A stretch of 8,866 nt of DNA from Chloroflexi bacterium UBA6019 (GTDB taxonomy: Bacteria; Chloroflexota; Dormibacteria; Dormibacterales; Dormibacteraceae). The notes below the pieces were generated by a model. It ran no database searches. It had not been told where the DNA came from and worked only from the letters and a program-made list of their open reading frames with translations. Where the stretch lies: the NCBI GenBank assembly GCA_002427995.1, contig DIZV01000136.1, positions 17,932-26,797 of the forward strand. The letters are read 5' to 3'. Of this stretch, positions 1 through 4,657 are shown in pieces (positions within the stretch are counted from its first letter, which is position 1; every line of letters starts with the position of its first letter). Position numbers and translations under genes: made by a program.

Positions 1-120
1 CTCGTCGGGCACGATCTGGCTTCCGATCACCTCGATGCCCGCCTCCCGGAGCCTGCGCGCCACCGCGGGTCCGCTGCGGTCCTCCGCCTCACCGGCGGCG
101 CAGCGGTCGCTGACCGTCAC
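1..120 (-). CDS. MoaB/MogA-family molybdopterin biosynthesis protein (5' part only)
   Basis: The visible 40 residues are the N-terminus of a MoaB/MogA domain: the motif TVSDRCAAGEAEDRSGP (residues 2-18) is the first conserved block of this family, which binds molybdopterin and adenylylates it before metal insertion in the cytoplasm. The rest lies beyond the left edge of the window. The only nearby standard start is GTG at 120-118, which shares one base with the moaC stop codon (TAGTG), a typical translational coupling. Family members normally have a few residues before the first strand, and the frame upstream reads ETATAWV in front of VTVSDR, so a non-standard CTG start at 144-142 inside moaC is possible. 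The neighbour moaC supports the role. MoaB and MogA cannot be told apart from this fragment. Confidence 0.85.
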   Translation of the reverse strand, partial: MTVSDRCAAGEAEDRSGPAVARRLREAGIEVIGSQIVPDE

Positions 121-602
121 TACCCAGGCGGTTGCCGTTTCCAGCCCCCGCTCTTGCCGCCCGTCTTCTCGAGCAGTCGAATCGACTCCAGCCACACCCC
201 CGGCTCCATTCCCTTGACCATGTCGATCAGCGTCAGTCCCGCCACGGCGACGGCGGTGAGTGCCTCCATCTCGACGCCCGTGCGCCCGGTGACACGGGCC
301 GTGGCCAGGATCCGGACGCCGGCGGGGAGCAGCTCGAACTCGACCCCCACACTGGTGATCGGAAGTGGGTGGCAGAGCGGGATCAGCTCCGAGGTGCGCT
401 TGGCGGCCATGATCCCGGCGACGCGGGCGACCCCGAGCGCGTCACCCTTGGCGACCTCCGACTGCCGGACAGCCTCCAGGGTTGCCGGGGCCATCCGGAC
501 CAGGCATTCAGCCTTGGCCTCGCGGCGCGTCTCGGCCTTGGCGCCGACATCGACCATCCGGGCGGCGCCCGACTCATCGACGTGGGTCAGGCGCGAGGAC
601 AC
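120..602 (-). CDS. moaC: Cyclic pyranopterin monophosphate synthase MoaC
   Basis: MoaC acts after MoaA, converting the 3',8-cyclo-GTP intermediate to cyclic pyranopterin monophosphate, the second step of molybdenum cofactor synthesis. The 160-residue protein matches the usual length of about 160. It begins with the signature [15 protein letters not shown] (residues 5-19) and contains [11 protein letters not shown] (72-82) with the active-site His78, Lys52 in AKGD, the block [18 protein letters not shown] (105-122) with Glu111 and Glu113, and Asp127/Lys130 in LIDMVKG. The start is GTG at 602-600, placed directly before the signature. It faces the HAD gene start across only 19 bp, has no Shine-Dalgarno sequence, and has TACACA with a TG extension 7 nt upstream, so a leaderless transcript is likely. 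The stop overlaps the start of the MoaB/MogA-type gene. Confidence 0.97.
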   Translation of the reverse strand: MSSRLTHVDESGAARMVDVGAKAETRREAKAECLVRMAPATLEAVRQSEVAKGDALGVARVAGIMAAKRTSELIPLCHPLPITSVGVEFELLPAGVRILATARVTGRTGVEMEALTAVAVAGLTLIDMVKGMEPGVWLESIRLLEKTGGKSGGWKRQPPG

Positions 603-606
603 GACA

Positions 607-621
607 CTGTGTGTACCACAG
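607..621. promoter_or_regulatory. Perfect inverted repeat between the divergent moaC and HAD starts
   Basis: CTGTG-TGTAC-CACAG is a perfect 5-bp-arm inverted repeat that fills most of the 19 bp between the moaC GTG (602) and the HAD ATG (622). On the minus strand it contains the -10-like hexamer TACACA, preceded by TG and 7 nt from the moaC start. It could be an operator or simply the overlapping promoter elements. The arms are short, so chance is not excluded. Confidence 0.35.
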
Positions 622-1317
622 ATGCGAACCGAGGCCGTCCTCTTCGACTACGGGCTGACGCTCGTCACTTTCGAATACCCGACCGCCGCGCTGGTCGAGG
701 TGCTGGAGACCGTCCGGCCATGGCTCGGAGCCGAGCCACCGACCGCGGAGTGGCTCTTGTCACACGTTTTACATCCGCTCGAGCAGGACCTCGACGGCTT
801 CGGTGCGGAGGACGAGATCGACTACCTGGAGTTCTACGGCCGCGCCTGGTGCCGGGCGGGCCTGATCCTTTCCGACGATCTGCTCTACCGGATCCTCGAT
901 CTTGAGCAGCAGGCCTGGGATCGCTCGGTGCGAGTTGTGCCGGGGGCCCTCGACCTCATCGACCGGCTCCGCGGCCGGGGTCTCCTGACGGGTATCTGCT
1001 CCAACGCGCCGTTTCCGCCCGAGATGATGCAGCGCCAGCTCCGCGCAACGGGCCTTGCCGAGCGGATGGACGCGGTCGTCTTCTCGTCCGCGGTGGGGCG
1101 CCGCAAGCCGAGCCCCGAGCCCTACCAAGCCGCGCTGGCCGCGCTCGGCCTCCCGGCCGAGCGGGTGCTCTTCGCCGGCGACAGGGTGCGAGAGGACTAC
1201 GAGGGACCGCTGGCGGTGGGCATGCGTGCTGTGATCGTCAGCCCGCCCGGCCACCCGCGGCCTGCGGCGGAGGTGCCCACCATCACCACTTTGGCCGGGC
1301 TGGAATTGCTGCTTTGA
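622..1317 (+). CDS. HAD-superfamily hydrolase
   Basis: This 231-residue cytoplasmic protein has all four haloacid dehalogenase motifs. Motif I is LFDYGLTL with the nucleophile Asp9; motif II is GICSNA with Ser127; motif III is Lys162 in [10 protein letters not shown]; motif IV is [12 protein letters not shown] with Asp187 and Asp192. A helical cap (about residues 17-100) sits between motifs I and II, as in subclass I. The usual second Asp of motif I (DxD) is Gly11 here; this Asp is the general acid/base in HAD phosphatases, so the substrate or chemistry may differ from a standard phosphatase. The substrate cannot be named. The ATG at 622 directly precedes the first strand; the frame stays open upstream only because it is antisense to moaC. 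The stop overlaps the next gene (TTGA), so the two are coupled. Confidence 0.93.
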   Translation: MRTEAVLFDYGLTLVTFEYPTAALVEVLETVRPWLGAEPPTAEWLLSHVLHPLEQDLDGFGAEDEIDYLEFYGRAWCRAGLILSDDLLYRILDLEQQAWDRSVRVVPGALDLIDRLRGRGLLTGICSNAPFPPEMMQRQLRATGLAERMDAVVFSSAVGRRKPSPEPYQAALAALGLPAERVLFAGDRVREDYEGPLAVGMRAVIVSPPGHPRPAAEVPTITTLAGLELLL

Positions 1318-1559
1318 GCCGCCGCCGGCCGGGACGACTCTGGCTCTTCTTCTACGGCCGCCGGCGACGGGGCTTCCCGGGGCTGCTGGTCGGCGTGCTG
1401 GCCTTGGCGGTCATTCTCGGCCTGACCTTCGCGACCCGGACCGGCACGGCGATCAGCTACTGGATCGGGATCGGATTCCTCGTCCTGATCGCTTTGCTCG
1501 CGCTGGCGGCGCTGGCGTTGGCCCTGGCAGCCTCGCTGCGCCCGCCCGGCGGGCGATGA
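1314..1559 (+). CDS. Small two-helix membrane protein
   Basis: I do not recognise this 81-residue protein. It has an arginine-rich N-terminus (RRR at 3-5, RRRR at 16-19), then a hydrophobic span at about 21-40, a short polar turn, and a second hydrophobic span at about 47-75 made almost only of Leu, Ala, Ile and Val, ending in a short charged tail. By the positive-inside rule both termini should be cytoplasmic. The start is TTG at 1314, overlapping the HAD stop as TTGA, with the HAD coding sequence supplying any ribosome contact. The last 107 bp, encoding most of the second helix, lie antisense to the 3' end of larB. The hydrophobic pattern and the coupled start argue that it is real, but without homologues this is moderate evidence. 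Confidence 0.7.
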   Translation: MSRRRPGRLWLFFYGRRRRGFPGLLVGVLALAVILGLTFATRTGTAISYWIGIGFLVLIALLALAALALALAASLRPPGGR

Positions 1560-2292
1560 GGGCGGCCGCGGTCCCGGCGCCGATCCCGTTATCGATGTTG
1601 ACCACGGTCAGGCCGCTGGAGCAGGACTGGAGCATGGTGAGGAGGGCCGCTTCCCCCTCGCCGCCCGCCCCGTAGCCGGTCGGGACCGGCACCCCGATGA
1701 CGGGCGCGTCGACCAGGCCGGCGACGACGCCGGGAAGGATGCCATCCATACCCGCGGCGACGACGATCACGTCGGCTCGCCAGGCGACCAGCTCGACCAG
1801 CGGCTCGAGCAGCCGGTGGAGTCCGGCGACGCCAACGTCGAAGACCTGCCGCGTCTCCACGCCGGCCGCCTCGAGCACCATCCGCGCCTCCTCGGCGACG
1901 GCCCAGTCGGAGGTCCCGGCGCTGATGATCGCGGCCCGCCCGCCACTCGGGTCGGGCTGGTGGCCGGGGCGCCGGACAAGAGCCGAGCGGGGCCCGTAGC
2001 GATGGACCTCGAAGCCCTGCGCCGCGACCTCGAGGGCGCTCCAGTGATCCGGTCCAAGGCGGCTGCCGAGACCCTGGCCCTGCTCGCGAGCCAGTGCGAC
2101 GATCAGCCGCGCGGCTGCATCGGGCGGCTTCCCTGCCGCCAGCACGACCTCGGCGATCCCTCGTCGGGCCGTCCGACCGAGGTCGACGCGGGCCCGACCA
2201 GCGAGCTCGAGCAGCTGCGTCCGGCGGATCTCCTCCAGCGTTTCCTCGACCGTCAACTCGCCGGCAAGAAGCCGAGCCAGCACCCTTCTCAT
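1453..2292 (-). CDS. larB: Nickel pincer cofactor biosynthesis protein LarB
   Basis: LarB belongs to the AIR-carboxylase (PurE-like) family. It carboxylates nicotinic acid adenine dinucleotide and hydrolyses its phosphoanhydride, the first step towards the nickel-pincer nucleotide of lactate racemase and related enzymes. From the ATG at 2292 the protein has 279 residues: an N-terminal helical segment, then SAGTSDWAVAEEA (about 124-136), AAGMDGILPGVVAGLVDAPV (179-198), VPTGYGAG, and MLQSCSSG with the expected catalytic Cys224, followed by VVNIDNG (230-236). The start was chosen because MRRVLARLLAGELT matches the family N-terminus; a TTG at 2358 is the only upstream option. After NIDNG there are about 40 residues rich in Ala, Arg, Pro and Ser, longer than usual, encoded antisense to the small membrane protein. 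larC, larE and larA are not in the window. Confidence 0.93.
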   Translation of the reverse strand: MRRVLARLLAGELTVEETLEEIRRTQLLELAGRARVDLGRTARRGIAEVVLAAGKPPDAAARLIVALAREQGQGLGSRLGPDHWSALEVAAQGFEVHRYGPRSALVRRPGHQPDPSGGRAAIISAGTSDWAVAEEARMVLEAAGVETRQVFDVGVAGLHRLLEPLVELVAWRADVIVVAAGMDGILPGVVAGLVDAPVIGVPVPTGYGAGGEGEAALLTMLQSCSSGLTVVNIDNGIGAGTAAALIARRAGAARLPGPTPAPPARAKRSGRGIRSRSSS

Positions 2293-2492
2293 GCGACCAT
2301 CATCGAGCTTGATGATCGACGAATCGGCGCTCCAGCGACGACAGGAGGCCCAAGCCAACCCCCGTTCCCGCTCGTTAGTGCCTGCGGGAAATCGATCCGC
2401 CCTCGCCCGTCGCGGCGTTCTGCGGCCCAGCGCGCGTTACCTGCATCGAGGGCCAGGCCGGCTGAATCCGGGGGCATAATGGGGTCGCGAGG
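2293..2492. other. Divergent intergenic region between larB and the zinc-ribbon gene
   Basis: About 200 bp without a convincing gene. Next to the larB start, ATCATC-GAGCTT-GATGAT (2299-2316) is an inverted repeat with 6-bp arms and a nearly palindromic centre, and GATGAT within it read on the minus strand could be a weak -10 for larB, 6 nt before the ATG. Near the other end CCGG-CTGAAT-CCGG (2458-2471) lies just upstream of the CATAAT element. No recognisable riboswitch, tRNA or terminator is seen. Confidence 0.5.
2475..2480 (+). promoter_or_regulatory. -10 element (CATAAT) for the zinc-ribbon/desulfurase/xdhC genes
   Basis: CATAAT matches the TATAAT consensus at five of six positions and stands out in a very GC-rich background. 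It lies 12 nt before the ATG at 2493 and 18 nt before the ATG at 2499, predicting a 5' leader of only about 6-12 nt. No clear TTGACA-like -35 is found 16-18 bp upstream. Confidence 0.55.
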
Positions 2493-2855
2493 ATGAGCAT
2501 GATCGACTACATCCGGGACCGCGCTCGCTACTACAACTGCCCGGTCTGCGGCCGCAACCTGCGGGCCTGCGAGGTCCGGATGCTCAATCACCTGGAGGAC
2601 CGCTTCACCGTCCAGGTGACGTGCGCAGCCTGCAAGGTCAGCTTTGTCGTGGTCCTCGCGATCCAGGGTTCCGGTGTCGAGGCGATGCTCGAGGCAGACG
2701 AAGAGCTGGAGATCGGGGAGGTCTTCTCCGCAACGCCGGTCCGGGCTGGTTCAGAGCCGATCGAAGCCGACGAGATCCTCGATCTGCACCTCCTGCTGAA
2801 GGACTTCGAGGGTTCGCTCGACGAGCTCCTCAAGGCCCCCAACCGAAGTCGCTAA
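2493..2855 (+). CDS. Zinc-ribbon-type small protein
   Basis: This 120-residue protein has an N-terminal two-knuckle zinc-ribbon pattern: CPVC (Cys16, Cys19) and CAAC (Cys44, Cys47), with an extra Cys26. It continues with a hydrophobic strand (VSFVVVLAIQG) and an acidic linker, and ends with the segment EADEILDLHLLLKDFEGSLD (91-110), an amphipathic helix that resembles the C-terminus of other small proteins in Chloroflexota-like genomes (from memory). No enzymatic function can be assigned; metal binding is inferred from the cysteines. Two in-frame ATGs exist: 2493, and 2499, which has GCGAGG (2487-2492) at better spacing, so the shorter form is possible. It is the first gene of the unit with the cysteine desulfurase and XdhC; its stop at 2853-2855 lies only 13 bp before the conserved start of the desulfurase domain. 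Confidence 0.82.
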   Translation: MSMIDYIRDRARYYNCPVCGRNLRACEVRMLNHLEDRFTVQVTCAACKVSFVVVLAIQGSGVEAMLEADEELEIGEVFSATPVRAGSEPIEADEILDLHLLLKDFEGSLDELLKAPNRSR

Positions 2856-2868
2856 GCAGGCCGGTCGC

Positions 2869-3939
2869 GTCTACCTCGACCACGCCGCCGGCACCGGTGT
2901 CCTGCCCGAGGTCGCCGAGGCACTGACGCACGTCCCGGCCGGCAACCCCTCCAGTCCGCACGGCGAGGGGCGGGCGGCCCTGGCGGCGCTCGACCAGGCG
3001 CGCGACATGGCGGCCGGCGCGCTCGGTGTCGATCCCGTCGAGATCGTCTTCACGGCCTCCGGAACCGAAGCCGTCAACCTGGCGATCCTCGGTGCCGGCC
3101 GGCGCCTCGCTCCTGCCCGCCCGGTCGTGACCTGGGCCGCCGAGCACCAGGCCGTCCTCGGCGCCGTCCGCCACCTTCAGCTCGAGGGCCGGCCGGTGGA
3201 GATCCTCCCCGTGGATGCGGAGGGCCGCAATTCAGATGCGGACCTGCCGGGCGCCGGGTTGATCTCCACCTCTCTCGTCAACAACGAGGTCGGAACCCTC
3301 CAGCCACGCGTTCACGCCCCGGGCGTGATCGTTCACCTCGATGCATGCCAGGGACCCCAGTGGATCGACGTCGACCTCCGCGGCGTCGACCTCGCCTCCT
3401 TCTCCGGCGCCAAGATCGGCGCCGGTCGCGGGGGTCTCCTCTTCGTTCGAGGCGGAGTCCGGCTCGAGCCACTTCAGTACGGCGGTCCCCAGGAGCGCGG
3501 CCGGCGCGCCGGCCGCGAGGATGTATCTTCCGCGGTTGCCGTCGCGACCGCCCTTGCGGCCTGCGCCAAGCAGCATCAGGCCCGAAGCCGCGCGGTTGAG
3601 CCACTCGGGGCCCGACTCCGCCGGGCGCTGGAGGCCGCCGGGGGTCGCCTGACCGGGGGCCGGCCCGGGCTTCCCAACCACGCCTCGGCCATCTTCGCCG
3701 GCGCTCGCGGCGAGGATCTCCTGCTCGCTCTCGACCTGGCAGGCGTCGCCACTTCGAGTGGCTCCGCCTGCGCCAGCGGGTCCCTCGATCCGTCCCACGT
3801 CCTGCTCGCCATGGGTCTCACGCTCGACGAATCCCTGAGCGGGCTCCGGCTCACCGCCGGCTGGGCCACCGACGAAATCGACGTCGAGCGCGCCGAGCAG
3901 GTCCTGAGGTCGGTCCTCGCCCCCCTGGTCCGAGCTTGA
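2869..3939 (+). CDS. Cysteine desulfurase, NifS/IscS-like (class V aminotransferase fold), start codon unclear
   Basis: This PLP enzyme removes sulfur from cysteine and passes it on as a persulfide. The conserved domain begins VYLDHAAGTGVLP at 2869 and continues with NPSSPHGEGRAAL, the cofactor-stacking His in AAEHQAV, VNNEVGTLQP, the PLP Asp in HLDACQ, the PLP-lysine block SFSGAKIGAGRGG, and the active-site loop SSGSACASGSLDPSHVL, whose Cys (codon 3769-3771) is the persulfide carrier of IscS/NifS-type enzymes. From 2869 it has 356 residues, slightly short for the family. Two oddities: the usual SxHK is SGAK, lacking the His before the lysine, and there is no ATG, GTG or TTG in frame between the upstream stop (TGA 2797-2799) and ATG 3007, which lies about 46 residues inside the domain. 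The given start is therefore the domain limit, not a proven codon. The stop overlaps xdhC, pointing to a role in molybdenum cofactor sulfuration. Confidence 0.88.
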   Translation, partial: VYLDHAAGTGVLPEVAEALTHVPAGNPSSPHGEGRAALAALDQARDMAAGALGVDPVEIVFTASGTEAVNLAILGAGRRLAPARPVVTWAAEHQAVLGAVRHLQLEGRPVEILPVDAEGRNSDADLPGAGLISTSLVNNEVGTLQPRVHAPGVIVHLDACQGPQWIDVDLRGVDLASFSGAKIGAGRGGLLFVRGGVRLEPLQYGGPQERGRRAGREDVSSAVAVATALAACAKQHQARSRAVEPLGARLRRALEAAGGRLTGGRPGLPNHASAIFAGARGEDLLLALDLAGVATSSGSACASGSLDPSHVLLAMGLTLDESLSGLRLTAGWATDEIDVERAEQVLRSVLAPLVRA

Positions 3940-4610
3940 GCGATGTCGAGTCGGAGCTCGTCAGGCTCCGCGCCGAGCGCCGGGAGGTCGTTTTGGCGAC
4001 CGTCGTCAGCGTCGACCGGGAGCCGCCCAGCCGGCCCGGGGAGAAGATCCTGGTCGATCGCTCGGGAGCGCTCGCCGGAACGCTCGGCTGCTCCGAGTTT
4101 GACGCCGCCGCCAAGGCCGACGCCCCCCATTTCCTGGACGCCGGTCGCCCCGGACTTCGCACCTACACGCACGACCTGGGCACGATCGAGGTCTACCTCG
4201 AGCCTTACCTCGCCAGCCCGACCCTGATCATCCTCGGTGACACCCCGGTCGCGCGCGAGCTGCTCGAGCTGAGCCGCCGGGTCGGCTTCCATGCCACCAC
4301 CGAGGTGGATGAAGCGGGTCCAGGCGCCTATGCCGTGCACACCGACCACGACGACCCCGGCCTTGAGGACGCGCTTGAGAGAGTGCTCCGGGCCGGGCCC
4401 CGTTTTGTCGGCGTGGTGGGAAGCCGCCGCCATACCGGCCATCACCTCGACGAGCTTCGCCGGCGGGGCCTCGCCGAGGAGGTTGTCGCCGCGATCCAGA
4501 GCCCGGTGGGACTCGACATCGGGGCGCGGACGGCGCCCGAGATCGCTCTCTCGATCCTCGCCGGGCTGCTCGCGGTCCGCTCCGGCGCATCCGGAGGGTG
4601 GAAAAGCTAA
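3936..4610 (+). CDS. XdhC/CoxI-family molybdenum cofactor maturation protein
   Basis: XdhC-type proteins bind molybdenum cofactor, protect it during sulfuration by a cysteine desulfurase, and deliver it to xanthine-dehydrogenase or CO-dehydrogenase-type enzymes. This 224-residue protein has the N-terminal XdhC/CoxI domain (about 15-65; VLATVVSVDREPPSRPGEKI, then GTLGCSEFDAA with Cys52 in place of the common GGCVE) and the C-terminal Rossmann-like XdhC domain beginning TLIILGDTPVARELLEL (about 95-111) and ending with the signature VGVVGSRRH, SPVGLDIGARTAPEIALSI and LAGLL. The usual GGGHVA loop is GDTPVA. It is shorter than many homologues (250-380). The TTG start at 3936 overlaps the desulfurase stop (TTGA), strongly suggesting coupled expression, as expected if the two proteins interact. 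The target enzyme is not encoded here. Confidence 0.92.
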   Translation: MSDVESELVRLRAERREVVLATVVSVDREPPSRPGEKILVDRSGALAGTLGCSEFDAAAKADAPHFLDAGRPGLRTYTHDLGTIEVYLEPYLASPTLIILGDTPVARELLELSRRVGFHATTEVDEAGPGAYAVHTDHDDPGLEDALERVLRAGPRFVGVVGSRRHTGHHLDELRRRGLAEEVVAAIQSPVGLDIGARTAPEIALSILAGLLAVRSGASGGWKS

Positions 4611-4619
4611 CTCGGCAGG

Positions 4620-4648
4620 TTGCCTCATCCGTCCCGCCGAATTAACCT
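4620..4648 (+). promoter_or_regulatory. Candidate leaderless promoter of the kinase gene
   Basis: TTGCCT (4620-4625) and TAACCT (4643-4648) are spaced by exactly 17 bp and match the -35 and -10 consensus at four and three of six positions. The ATG at 4658 is 10 nt after the -10, so the mRNA would start at or very close to the start codon. The same stretch carries GCAGGTT (4615-4621) and AACCTGC (4644-4650), a perfect 7-bp inverted repeat that brackets both promoter boxes and could be an operator. Confidence 0.45.
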
Positions 4649-4657
4649 GCGATCCGC

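Noticed and set aside
154..621. N-terminal extension of the HAD protein
   Set aside because: The extension is antisense to moaC and Ser/Thr/Ala-rich; the HAD fold starts exactly at ATG 622.
2293..2358. TTG start at 2358 for larB
   Set aside because: The added 22 residues do not resemble the LarB N-terminus, while ATG 2292 does.
4611..4657. Rho-independent terminator after xdhC
   Set aside because: The inverted repeat has a 22-nt loop and no T tract follows; promoter or operator is the better reading.
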